DNA of 34,926 nucleotides from a virus. This document shows, in pieces, positions 24,501 to 33,268 of this stretch (the stretch's first letter is position 1; each line of letters starts with the position of its first letter). The notes under the pieces were generated by a model. That model worked only from the letters and a program-made list of their open reading frames with translations, searched no databases and had not been told where the DNA came from. Made by a program: the position numbers and the translations under genes. The stretch lies in IMG/VR virus record IMGVR_UViG_3300030109_002021, positions 1 through 34,926 of that record; one strand, given 5' to 3'.

Positions 24501-27500
24501 ATCCTGAAGTAGGGGGAGACCCCACCATTTCTAAGGTTCTTGATTCAGACGAAAACGTATCATCTAGATCAGACCAAGCTTCTGTTACTTCTCCCCATCC
24601 AGCAAATGTTGATCAACTTACAGCGCGTCAAAAGCACTCAGCTTCGCTCGCTGATATTGAAAGGAAAACTCGTCGATACCAAGAAGAGCAAGAGAAGCTT
24701 TCAGTATTAGAGGGAGAAGATCTTGAAAAGGCAGAGCGTATAATCGACCAAGGTGTAGCGGAGGGTAGACTACACACTCCAGAGACTGCGTCCTTTAGTA
24801 GGAAAGAAGCAGATAAAGTTTTAGAACAGGATCTAGCGGATGAACGTAAACCTAAAGTCGTGTCTGAAAAAGACATCTCTTCATTGGGGGAACTAGAAGA
24901 AGCAGGGTTCCCTGTTACTTTGATTAAAGAACATCTTAATCAATTTGATCTAAACCTAGATAGTTCTGATCCAAAGTATCTAAAGGCCGTAACAAATAAA
25001 CTAGCCACTGCTATTAGGAAAAGATTTCCTCTCCTTAAAAAGAGGATGCCTACAGGAGGAGCTAGAATACCTAGCTCTTTTGGATCTGCGAGAAGTGTAT
25101 TTGTAGACGCAGATGGTAATGGGGTATTTAACAATGACCCACAATCAATGCTCACTCTGCTGCAGAATGGGATCCCCATTCCGCTAACAGAACAAGATGC
25201 GGGGAGCACAACTTTAAACCCGTCCTTTAAGATAAAAACTATTGCGGGGCAGAAATTTGTAACAGACGTTTTTGTTCCTGTCTCAGGTGGTTTCGTGTCA
25301 GCACGAACTGCCTTTAATAAGGTAGGTGTTCACCAAGCTGATTATAGGAATATCACAAATCTTATTGCACAAAATAAACAGCTAAGAAATAGCGGCATAG
25401 AAAACCGTGAAGGTCTTAAAGATAAAAGATTTACAGATCCTTTAAATCCTAGAAGGAAAGCCACGCTCAAAGAACTCTTAAAGGACGCGAAAGATATTGG
25501 TAAATTAAAAGGCATCATTGCTAATGATGAGACTCTTAATCTTAACAAAGATTATGTGGATGCAATGGCTGTGTCTCTTAGCTTATCTCTACAGAATAGA
25601 CTTTATTCATATGGCGTTACCGTTGTTAGTGGGGATGCCAAATCAGATGTGCCTTACAACATAGCTCAAGTTAGAGATAATCAGGCTAGGTTCTATAGGA
25701 AGCAACAGGCAGAAAGGGCTAATAAAGCTAGGCGTGATTTAGCTAGTATCATTAACCCCAACTCACCTGTACTTGAGAACCCAACTGTTCTAGATGTTGA
25801 TGCTTCTCTTGAAGATGCACAGATCCCACCACGGACAAACCCAATTGCACCAGTACCTCAAGCTAAACTACGACAATACCTTGGTAATTTATTTACAGAA
25901 GGTAGTGAAGCACTGAGGGATAACTCACAGTTACGCGCTGCAGTTAAAGAGCTTCTCGATAATAAATTACACGGTGGTAAGAAAACCACTAGGTCTTACT
26001 CACCAGAAAAAACCTTTGAAGAGCTAGTATTCTTTTTAGCTAGGGGTGGCAACATCACTACTATGGAGGCTGTTCAATTAAATGACACCCTTAAACAAGG
26101 CCAAGTCTTTGGAGAAACAGGGACTAAACTTAGAAGATCGTTAATGCTTCTAGGTATATCAACTCCTACAGTTGAAGGTTCGCCTCAATCAAATCTAGAA
26201 TTTGGAGAGCTAGTTAAAGGAGAATTGCAGAAGCTAGTCGGTAAAGACACCGAGGTTACTATTAATGATGCTAGAGATTTCTACAAACAAGTAAGGAATG
26301 GTGCTGCTGTCTACCGACAGAGAGCCATCATAGATGGTAAATCAAGGAGAGATACTGCTCGCAAAAACTATAGAGAAATAGAAGAGCTAGGTCTTGAAGA
26401 AGGAGACCCAGAGACAGTCATCGCTGCACTGGAGCAGATAGCTAAAGGTAAAGTCAAACAACTTAGGCTTGCTGCTGAAGCGATACTTCAAAATAAAGAT
26501 TTAATACGATCAGTCAGGTTTGAGATAGATGCGTCCGCTGCTAACTACGCAGGTCTGTATTACAGAGATGCTAATGGGCAACCTGTTATTGTAATTAATC
26601 CAAACAGGACTGGTGGTAGAGGGGTAGCTGATACTTTAGTCCACGAATATCTACACGCATTTACCACTGACGTTATCAATGCAGATCCTGCATCAAGAAC
26701 ACCTGCTCAAAACGAAGCAGTAGCTGGACTTAGTCGTTTGCTAGAAGCTATTAAACGAGAAGTCAAAGGGGATGACCCACAGCTATTAAAGTTTGGCACT
26801 GAAAATCTAGATGAGTTCTTAGCTTATTTACTTACAGCTCCTAAGTTCCAGAACTTTGTCAGAGGTATTAGACCGAGAGACGGAGGACGTAACTACTTAC
26901 AGAGACTCTTTGATTTTATAGCTAAGGTATTTCGCGTCCCTAACAAAGCATTTAACCAAGCTATCAGTGATGCCCTTGACCTAACAAAGAGGGCAGGAAT
27001 CCCTGACCCTGAATCCCAAGCAGGGTTCGTGGATCAGGTTGCAGGAAGCATATCAGAAGAGCAAACAGCTCTCGCTTCAATGGCTGAAGATATGGGCATG
27101 GCTGAGACAACTCAGAGTAGTGCTGCACTTGAAAGAGCAATTGATACTTATAAGGCGTGGGCTAGGAATTATCTTCCTGATGAAATCGGTCTAGTCTTTG
27201 ATGAGACTTCCGATGTCATAGTCAAGACAGACCCAGCAACAGGGGCTATCATCATGAACCCAAGAAGAGCTGCTATTAAGTTAGCTCAAGTGGTTTCAGA
27301 AAATGAATTAGATCCAATGAGGCGGGAGCACATACTCGCTTCGTTGCTTAATGAAGAGATGGCACACACCGCATCCTTCGCTACTCTGACTGATACACAG
27401 ATTGCAGAGATTGCGAATGCGATGACAGAGGAGGACTACAATAGAATCCTCGACGAATACTACCCCATTGATGAACGCGCTGAAGCCAGAGAAAGGTTGT

Positions 27501-30500
27501 TCAGTGAAGACCCTGTAGAGTCCAGTAAAGAGAGATACATTCTCGTTGAGGAATCTCTCCGAAGCCACGCACAGAAAGTGATGCGGGGAACTGAGACCAA
27601 CGCAGAGATAGATTTCTTGCTTACGAATCCATCATTGATGGCATCGATTAAGCAATACTTTAAGAACCTCATAGCAAAACTTACTTATCACAGAACTCTA
27701 AATCAGGTTTCACCTGAGATGAAAGTTGCTGTGATGAATGTAGTTAGGGAGATAAGAGCTATTGAAATGGGGTATGCTACAGCAGATTCCAATATGGATT
27801 TCAATCCGAGAAATCCTAAAGCTGTTATTGATCAACTTATCAAGCAAGCTATGGGAACTAACTCTCTTGTTAAAGATACATCGGGAGAGCGTGGTGAACC
27901 TATATACACAGCGGCAATTTTGAATAACCCAACAGATGCATTGCGTGTCTGGGAGGATACGACTGGGGAACCATTGCTGCAGAAGAAGTATGGGCATCAT
28001 ATGACCATTACTTTTAAGCCCACAACTGATCAGTTCAATGACACCCCAATAGGTGCGGAAGCGAAACTCAAAGTTATTGGATATGCCTCAGATGACAATG
28101 TACAAACCTTAGTTGTTAAGGCCGAAAGAGATGACTTTGTTTACGGAGGAGGGGGAATACCCTTTGATAGTAGCAACGCTGTCGCACACATTACAATTGC
28201 TACTGATGGTATAACCAGCCCCGCTTATTCTAATACTCTACTAGAGCAGGGATACACTGAAGTGGACGGGCCTGTGTTATCCGCCAGAGTTGGTTACGTT
28301 GACTCTAACGGAGCAGACATCTTTTCAACAGAGGATGTAACTCTGGAGTCCCGCTTTGGTGCGGGTGAATTGTTACCTGTTAACACCGCTCAGACTGAGG
28401 TTGATGACGCGCTGCTCAATGGTCGTGAGGATATTGATACAGGTATAAAAGGTTCTGCTGTCCACGAGCTTGCGAAGTTCATGGATAGTTTGATGCCGAC
28501 CAAAGAAAAGATTGATTGGCAAAAGAACTGGAGAGGGAAGAAGAAGAGTTTCAAAGATATCCCTCAGAAAGAGAAAGCCTTTAACAGGGACATCGAAAGG
28601 TCAGGAACAAGACTAGTCGGAGTCCTCCAACGAGCACTTAATGAATACCCAGACTTTGTTTCTTGGTATGAAGAACGTGTGAGTATGGCGATGAATATCT
28701 TTGCCGAGTTAGATTCAGACGCAGCCAAACCACAAGACGATTTCATCTTGAAAGTTCTTATGACTGTTACCTCGAATGGTAACAAAGTTAAAGAACAGAC
28801 AGAAGATTCATGGGCGTTGTATCAGAATTGGAAGAAGACTGGTGCGTTAGTTCCTGCTACAAAGAACAATCCTGATAGAACTCAACTAGATAAAGATGGC
28901 AAAGAAGTTCCAATCTCTTGGATAAGGGGAGACAGACAAGACCAGATTAAAAAGCACCTAGCTTTAGTTGACAAACTTATTGCAGAGCACTCATGGGAAA
29001 CTGTTAGTGAATTCTTTTCTAGGTCAGGAACAAGAGCAGAACTTATATCTGATCTACAAGAGTCGTTTGGCTTCACCAAAACCAGAGCAGAGAAATTAAC
29101 AGGGGGTGAGCTAATGGATGAGCAGGTTCCTTACTCTCTTGTTTTCGGAGCCAAGCTGGGGTCGTTTTATAATAACCTCAATGGAGATTTCGAGACGATC
29201 ACAATGGATCGCTGGTTCATGAGAACTTTCGGTAGAACTTTAGGGACGCAACTCCGCAAGTATAACCGAGCAGAAATGAAGGAGAAGCACGACCGCTTTG
29301 ATAAAGCTCTCGCTGCATACCTGAAGCTAGATCCCAAAGCTACACTATTTAAGTTTGCTGATTCACAAAGAACAGACAAGACAAAGCTAGATCCAATAGG
29401 TCGGAAGAGGAAAAGGAATGCCAATATGGTTTTAGCTTTGGCGAAGCATTTTACTAAGTCTTCTAATAGGAAGTTAGCCTTCGATCCTGAGACAGGAACT
29501 ATGGAACAGTTCGCAGGTGAGATGGAAAAAGCAGCCCCGATCACTAACGAACTAAGGCTCGCAACAAATGGTTTATCTAAAGCAATCGATTCATTTGAAT
29601 TAATAGAAGCCCCTGCTAGTGGGGGACATCGTAGGTTTATAAGACTTGCGATGAGGAATGCTCTGGGTAAATTAGAAAAGGAACAAGGAATCAAGATGGT
29701 TCCTGCCGAAGCACAAGCAATATTATGGTATTATGAAAAAGCCCTCCACGCAGAATATGGATCAGGACAAGATGGTGAAGCCCCAGACTACGCGACAGCA
29801 GCGAACGAAGTCTTCAAGGAGTCCAGAGGAACGAGCGCAGGATCCTTTAGAGAATCCACCGCCAACATTAGAGGAAGAGGAGTACGACAAGAATCTGTCG
29901 CTACTGCTGGAGGAACTGGGTTAGCATCTCAAGGAGATATAGCACTTGAATCTAGATTCGGTGCGGACTCTTACATCCCTGCAGAGATAGATGTAGAGGG
30001 TGCAGACTTCTCTAACTGGTTAGAGATACTAGAAGTTCCTTTGATGGACTTCGCTAAGTATGACGCACCCAATACTCTTAAACAAATCTTCGCAAGGAAA
30101 GCAGACAAGAGAGTCATAATGTTCCTTGATCAGACCCAAGCGTTTATCAGGGAGACAAAGAAGATTGTTAAAGTATATCAGGACAGAGCTAATAAAGTCC
30201 TAGATGAGGAGGAAAAGAGAGGAGTAAAAATATCTCCGAGACTTATATCCATTGCTTCTGGTTCCAACATGGGAACTCAGTTAAGCGACGAACAGAAAGC
30301 TCTAGTAGACAATCAATTCAAGGCAGACCTAGCTAAGGCTAGAGGGATACCTGAAAAGGAGAAAGCAAAAGTTCGTCAGCAAGCTGAAGATAATAAGAAG
30401 GCAAACATTACGAGGTTCAGAGAGCAGAACCATGACAGGCTCATAGCCGAAAGGAATGCTGCTCTTGAAGATCTTCTAGTCGTATCTCCTGCAATGTATG

Positions 30501-33268
30501 AAATTGTGGTGGAGATGAGGAAGCTAGTAGATCAACTCTCCATGAAAGGAGAAACGATCTTCGATGGTGCAATGGATCGTGATGATTTCAAAGCAGCCTT
30601 TGATTTCAACAGGGGTATCTACATCACCAGAAGGTATCGTATGTTTGAAGAGCCAAACTTTATTAATCAGGTTCTTAACGAAGACGATGATACCTACGTC
30701 AAAGAAAGAGAAGCTGCCATCCAATACTTTGCTCGTCGATACAAGGCACAAAGAATCGAGGAGCTGATGGAGAAAGAAGGACTCACGAAACAGGATGCAA
30801 GAAAAAGGGCGGACGATGAAATGAATCAGAAAGATTCTGTTCATCTCTCCGAAGGTAAGCAGATGATGGAGAACTTCGTCAGAGCATACGCTGCAGGAAA
30901 GGTTCGTCGTGAGATAGGAACTGCTCAATCTGTTGACGGGGCTTCAGCACTTATTATAGATGAGGACAAGTTCCCGAAAGGCCCGCTTAAATCTTTTGCT
31001 CAAGAACTTAATGAGAAGAAAGATATCCCAGAACCAATTAGAAAATTACTGGGTGAGTATGGTGCTGAGACTGGCTTAGATAACTTGGCCTACACTGTTG
31101 TTCATACAGCTAGTGTTATGGCTAACCAATCTTTCTTCAACAAGATGAAGAAGCTAGGAACAGAATCAAAAGAGCCTTGGCTTTTGACAGCTCAAGAATT
31201 TGAAAAGCTATCTAAAGAAAACCCTAGCAAGTATGCGGAGTGGTCTAGGATTGCTCCCGATAAAGGGCAGCTAGATCTAAATCCTTTGAAGGGTCTCTAC
31301 GCGCCTGACATAGTCATCTCTAACTTGAATGACCTCATCAAGAATGAGAGGGTAGAAACTTCTAGGGCAGCACAGGATGATCTCAACAAGCGTTCAATAA
31401 TCCTCCAAAAGATGGGAGCCTTTATAAGGAAGGCAACTGGATACAGTTTGGCATACAAGACTCTAGGTGGTGTTGGTTTCTATGGCCGTAACTTTATAGG
31501 TAACGCTTTGTTCTTCGGCCCAATGCAGGGATACTACGGTGGTATCGGCAAGGCTATTGAAGAAACTAAAAAAGCAATCGTAGGAGATGATACATCCTTT
31601 ATAAGGAGAGCAGCTCAAGGATCTAAAGCAGACTTAGATTTTGCTATGATCGAACTGGCTACCATGAACGTCTTCGGAGATGAGTTGGAAGTTAACTTGT
31701 TGCAGAGTCTTCTTAAAGATGAGAAGTCTTATAAGAGTCTTGAAGATGACACAGCAAAAGCAGGTGGTCTTGCTGTAGAAGTTTTGAAGTTGATGGATGC
31801 TGGTAAAAAGACAGTGCCAGAATCACTACGCAAAGAATTAGCAGACAAAGGATTTAAAGTAGGAAGGACTCTAAAAGAAACACATGACTTCTTGCTAGAG
31901 TTTGGTTCGCGGATGGCTTCCGCAGCAGACGCTTATTATAAGGTAGGACTTTATGATTACGAATTGAGTGTTCTTAAAGAAGCTGCTCAGTGGGAAATCC
32001 AAAATGGTAAGACCGATGGTAGGTATGCTCGACTCCTTGATAAGGATGGCAAGCCCACTACAGCTATGAAACAAATGGCTGCAGAGATTGTTAAAGATAC
32101 TGCTCAGTCATACAGCAGGGCGATCCCGATTATTAAAGACATAACAAATAGCAACCTGTCTGTTATCATGGCTCCGTTCATTAGGTTTGCAGCCGATGTT
32201 CCAAGAGTAGCTTTCAATGGGTTCCTAAGAATTGGTAAAGAGAAGAACGATTCTAATCCTAAAATCCAAGAGAGGGGCAGGAAAAGAATGCGAGGTTTCA
32301 TTGGGATGAATGCAACCATTACTCTTGTTCCGATAATACTCAGAGCACTTCAAGGAATTGGAGAAGATGAGGACGAAGCACTACGCGCAAGCCTTCCTCC
32401 ATATATGAAGGACAACACTTTCTTCTACACACCAAACCCATTTAAGAAAGATGGAACATGGAGCTGGGATTTCACTTACCTGAACCCATTCGCTATCATT
32501 CAGGATCCTCTATTGAGAATGGGTGACGAACTTTTCAGGGGCAATGTTACAAAAGGAGGATCAAAGTTATTCAATCTCTTGAAGCCATACCTTCAAGAAC
32601 AGATCCTTGCCAAAGCTGTATACCAATCAGTGGTAAACAAATCTGATTATGGTGATAAGATAACTTATGAGGGTGAGCCAAGAGCCTTGCTGAAGAGAGC
32701 AGTATATGCAGCAAACACTGCCTTTGCTCCACGATCTTTGAAAGCACTCAATGATGCACAAGTATCTTTGAGATCTGATGAGACAGAACTAGAACGAAGT
32801 CCCCTTGGCGTGTTCTTTAGAGAAGCTCTTCCTGTTAAGCCATACCCAATGGATCCACTCAGGAGCTATAGGTCTTACCTAAAGAAACACATGGAGGATT
32901 ACCGTGCTTCATCAAAACCTTTAAGTCGTTTGGTTAACACAAAGGGTATGACCAAAGGACAGATAGAGCGACTGTATAATGATTACGCCAAGACAAAGAT
33001 CTATCAGAACAATCAACTGCGAAGAGTTCTTCGGGGCTTCAAGGGTCTTGGTGTTACATCGGATGAGCTGAGAGAGAACGCTTTGTCCAGAGGTATAAGT
33101 AAGAAGAGATACCGTCAGGTCATGACAGGCTTTACCGACAGACCAATTTTAAGTAAGCCACTTGAGAGTGCTTTGAATAGGACATCTCAAGGAAAAGAAA
33201 GACTCAAGGTTTTGAAGAGTTTCTACGAAACTAAATATCCAAAACCAGTAATATCACTAGGAGATTAA
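21533..33268 (+). CDS. Giant polyvalent protein, probable injected internal virion protein
   Basis: This single 3,911-residue frame fills one third of the window. Residues 1-470 are acidic and unassigned. About 470-850 is Gly/Ala-rich with hydrophobic stretches (strongest about 535-567) that could cross a membrane. About 890-965 is a Gln/Asp/Glu linker. An HExxH zincin is centred on His1704, a degenerate zincin-like region on 1940-1945, and a 2H-phosphoesterase-like domain on His2156 and His2219. A region resembling HhH-GPD glycosylases has Lys2541 and Asp2559. LESRFGA occurs at 2271-2277 and 2805-2811. The last 1,100 residues are helical, with membrane-prone segments near 3305-3330 and 3590-3605. 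This matches the large polyvalent proteins that phages package and inject. N4-type RNA polymerase motifs are absent. No Shine-Dalgarno sequence precedes the ATG. Confidence 0.85.
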   Translation: MSDPSKPKLVNETPYSQWSADNIYEDEVESYGRYANHLRGEYLSAGAYTPEVEQDLRGGLQNILETEGLLGVDTADQVQDTLESINKPSLFEEASLLADNINTVKAAPEDKEKILSYVASQQAGGEPDDDLDPDEISRLVKENRRDVITDLYNRGEILAGVYEDEDGNETFLGGKLPDNLTESEVIKNSSAYGVQPRHLFNLQANRQRIPQRGNLRFYELKERQKVEVEVDEFFVKTDEKTKAQLQGLATALGKQKSWDFGDKAWENTGDFTGDIWRSIRIGWNDLTGDDEEALELRQKERFENNAEAAEDNAQAVKATLVQKLINQTGYDAEVLEDVVDDYVTKLAFYGDGGEFQPTLKYTDDEDDLAQNVIKTKYNGVLIQRDLQLKPEMYAKALAGAGLSEEEIAEQETFRQAANEGQFDSYNKVLSADEDHGDEWQAALVRGRLSGLSNSAILEKFVRDTDVSFRSRGVWTSVKQSFSTLGYGVAAMFGSEWGQDGLVENERIKNHNREIAGIFGIEMGTFQEMAEQVAPMLTDAVIGGVAALAAAPTFGASAAGGAAYFSAKTSATTVARGIIKESFKGTLKRGVKRDGLLPAGKMVRESLEDVRDRIIKNSTLGPDVTGDTIMAALKGYNGVLGSKMGVTAATFVPAATRSGSMTYGSVFSTMTDSLTAEHKDAGGEWHEGWSEQRVREEAHKVAFGAGLQAGTTTGLLTAGMGRMFGGKLGGLENTFLKGLSYRQTRIVASRLLGKEVNDAVFQKALKKSVSEVMRKNGMGVLKEVGLAAAGEGFEEGVDELVNSLIQDAYTGQDTSLQERMSSAWQGFLLGGLMGAGSPALGRTSRNVAVKFRFNKDEARLLQDEVLQNYRQRIAADEQLNEKYSKLYDSGAPQTAEAAKDADKRQQINEKYNQPDSPEADQDAPQDQQDAQADAGAAEQQQEDDQEAQEAQDEETLEQLELIFANTPQEQIEKTIDDVASEADQDTDIPVDPEVGGDPTISKVLDSDENVSSRSDQASVTSPHPANVDQLTARQKHSASLADIERKTRRYQEEQEKLSVLEGEDLEKAERIIDQGVAEGRLHTPETASFSRKEADKVLEQDLADERKPKVVSEKDISSLGELEEAGFPVTLIKEHLNQFDLNLDSSDPKYLKAVTNKLATAIRKRFPLLKKRMPTGGARIPSSFGSARSVFVDADGNGVFNNDPQSMLTLLQNGIPIPLTEQDAGSTTLNPSFKIKTIAGQKFVTDVFVPVSGGFVSARTAFNKVGVHQADYRNITNLIAQNKQLRNSGIENREGLKDKRFTDPLNPRRKATLKELLKDAKDIGKLKGIIANDETLNLNKDYVDAMAVSLSLSLQNRLYSYGVTVVSGDAKSDVPYNIAQVRDNQARFYRKQQAERANKARRDLASIINPNSPVLENPTVLDVDASLEDAQIPPRTNPIAPVPQAKLRQYLGNLFTEGSEALRDNSQLRAAVKELLDNKLHGGKKTTRSYSPEKTFEELVFFLARGGNITTMEAVQLNDTLKQGQVFGETGTKLRRSLMLLGISTPTVEGSPQSNLEFGELVKGELQKLVGKDTEVTINDARDFYKQVRNGAAVYRQRAIIDGKSRRDTARKNYREIEELGLEEGDPETVIAALEQIAKGKVKQLRLAAEAILQNKDLIRSVRFEIDASAANYAGLYYRDANGQPVIVINPNRTGGRGVADTLVHEYLHAFTTDVINADPASRTPAQNEAVAGLSRLLEAIKREVKGDDPQLLKFGTENLDEFLAYLLTAPKFQNFVRGIRPRDGGRNYLQRLFDFIAKVFRVPNKAFNQAISDALDLTKRAGIPDPESQAGFVDQVAGSISEEQTALASMAEDMGMAETTQSSAALERAIDTYKAWARNYLPDEIGLVFDETSDVIVKTDPATGAIIMNPRRAAIKLAQVVSENELDPMRREHILASLLNEEMAHTASFATLTDTQIAEIANAMTEEDYNRILDEYYPIDERAEARERLFSEDPVESSKERYILVEESLRSHAQKVMRGTETNAEIDFLLTNPSLMASIKQYFKNLIAKLTYHRTLNQVSPEMKVAVMNVVREIRAIEMGYATADSNMDFNPRNPKAVIDQLIKQAMGTNSLVKDTSGERGEPIYTAAILNNPTDALRVWEDTTGEPLLQKKYGHHMTITFKPTTDQFNDTPIGAEAKLKVIGYASDDNVQTLVVKAERDDFVYGGGGIPFDSSNAVAHITIATDGITSPAYSNTLLEQGYTEVDGPVLSARVGYVDSNGADIFSTEDVTLESRFGAGELLPVNTAQTEVDDALLNGREDIDTGIKGSAVHELAKFMDSLMPTKEKIDWQKNWRGKKKSFKDIPQKEKAFNRDIERSGTRLVGVLQRALNEYPDFVSWYEERVSMAMNIFAELDSDAAKPQDDFILKVLMTVTSNGNKVKEQTEDSWALYQNWKKTGALVPATKNNPDRTQLDKDGKEVPISWIRGDRQDQIKKHLALVDKLIAEHSWETVSEFFSRSGTRAELISDLQESFGFTKTRAEKLTGGELMDEQVPYSLVFGAKLGSFYNNLNGDFETITMDRWFMRTFGRTLGTQLRKYNRAEMKEKHDRFDKALAAYLKLDPKATLFKFADSQRTDKTKLDPIGRKRKRNANMVLALAKHFTKSSNRKLAFDPETGTMEQFAGEMEKAAPITNELRLATNGLSKAIDSFELIEAPASGGHRRFIRLAMRNALGKLEKEQGIKMVPAEAQAILWYYEKALHAEYGSGQDGEAPDYATAANEVFKESRGTSAGSFRESTANIRGRGVRQESVATAGGTGLASQGDIALESRFGADSYIPAEIDVEGADFSNWLEILEVPLMDFAKYDAPNTLKQIFARKADKRVIMFLDQTQAFIRETKKIVKVYQDRANKVLDEEEKRGVKISPRLISIASGSNMGTQLSDEQKALVDNQFKADLAKARGIPEKEKAKVRQQAEDNKKANITRFREQNHDRLIAERNAALEDLLVVSPAMYEIVVEMRKLVDQLSMKGETIFDGAMDRDDFKAAFDFNRGIYITRRYRMFEEPNFINQVLNEDDDTYVKEREAAIQYFARRYKAQRIEELMEKEGLTKQDARKRADDEMNQKDSVHLSEGKQMMENFVRAYAAGKVRREIGTAQSVDGASALIIDEDKFPKGPLKSFAQELNEKKDIPEPIRKLLGEYGAETGLDNLAYTVVHTASVMANQSFFNKMKKLGTESKEPWLLTAQEFEKLSKENPSKYAEWSRIAPDKGQLDLNPLKGLYAPDIVISNLNDLIKNERVETSRAAQDDLNKRSIILQKMGAFIRKATGYSLAYKTLGGVGFYGRNFIGNALFFGPMQGYYGGIGKAIEETKKAIVGDDTSFIRRAAQGSKADLDFAMIELATMNVFGDELEVNLLQSLLKDEKSYKSLEDDTAKAGGLAVEVLKLMDAGKKTVPESLRKELADKGFKVGRTLKETHDFLLEFGSRMASAADAYYKVGLYDYELSVLKEAAQWEIQNGKTDGRYARLLDKDGKPTTAMKQMAAEIVKDTAQSYSRAIPIIKDITNSNLSVIMAPFIRFAADVPRVAFNGFLRIGKEKNDSNPKIQERGRKRMRGFIGMNATITLVPIILRALQGIGEDEDEALRASLPPYMKDNTFFYTPNPFKKDGTWSWDFTYLNPFAIIQDPLLRMGDELFRGNVTKGGSKLFNLLKPYLQEQILAKAVYQSVVNKSDYGDKITYEGEPRALLKRAVYAANTAFAPRSLKALNDAQVSLRSDETELERSPLGVFFREALPVKPYPMDPLRSYRSYLKKHMEDYRASSKPLSRLVNTKGMTKGQIERLYNDYAKTKIYQNNQLRRVLRGFKGLGVTSDELRENALSRGISKKRYRQVMTGFTDRPILSKPLESALNRTSQGKERLKVLKSFYETKYPKPVISLGD
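26510..26932 (+). other. Domain: HExxH zinc metallopeptidase in giant protein
   Basis: Residues about 1660-1800. A strand pair ending in PVIVINPNR is followed by TLVHEYLHAFT with His1704, Glu1705 and His1708. A candidate third ligand lies in NLDEFLAYLL (Glu1761), 53 residues on. This is the usual arrangement of the metallopeptidases found in phage polyvalent proteins. It may cut host proteins after entry, or process the giant chain itself. Confidence 0.72.
27160..27700 (+). other. Domain: second zincin-like region with EExxH motif
   Basis: Residues about 1877-2055. GAIIMNPRRA parallels the strand before the first zincin site. The helix LLNEEMAHTAS then has Glu1941, Glu1942 and His1945 where HExxH is expected, so the first metal His is replaced by Glu. 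ILVEESLRSHAQ, about 65 residues later, could supply a ligand. It may be a degenerate duplicate of the upstream protease or a variant zincin. Confidence 0.5.
27884..28320 (+). other. Domain: 2H phosphoesterase-like in giant protein
   Basis: Residues about 2118-2262. Two H-x-T-h motifs, GHHMTITF (His2156, Thr2158) and VAHITIAT (His2219, Thr2221), lie 63 residues apart. Each ends a predicted strand, and KLKVIGYASDDNVQTLVV lies between. SPAYSNTL follows. This matches 2H enzymes, which cut cyclic or 2'-5' phosphodiesters in RNA repair and in phage anti-CBASS proteins. Confidence 0.62.
28400..29760 (+). other. Domain: HhH-GPD DNA glycosylase-like region in giant protein
   Basis: Residues about 2290-2742. 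The core at 2539-2566 (GAKLGSFYNN, then TITMDRWFMR) aligns without gaps to E. coli endonuclease III (GRKTANVVLN, then TIAVDTHIFR). It keeps a Lys and an Asp exactly 18 residues apart (Lys2541, Asp2559), like catalytic Lys120 and Asp138. Mostly helical flanks fit the all-alpha fold. No C-terminal 4Fe-4S cysteine cluster is seen. Confidence 0.5.

Noticed and set aside
29167-29694. 175-residue minus-strand frame inside the giant gene
   Set aside because: It lies fully antisense to a well-supported domain, is Ser/Leu-rich, and has no promoter or coupling; the same holds for 30524-30928 and 18267-18632.
21533-33268. N4-type virion RNA polymerase
   Set aside because: The size is similar, but I found none of the T7-like polymerase motifs (no YG-type motif B or HD motif C in order).
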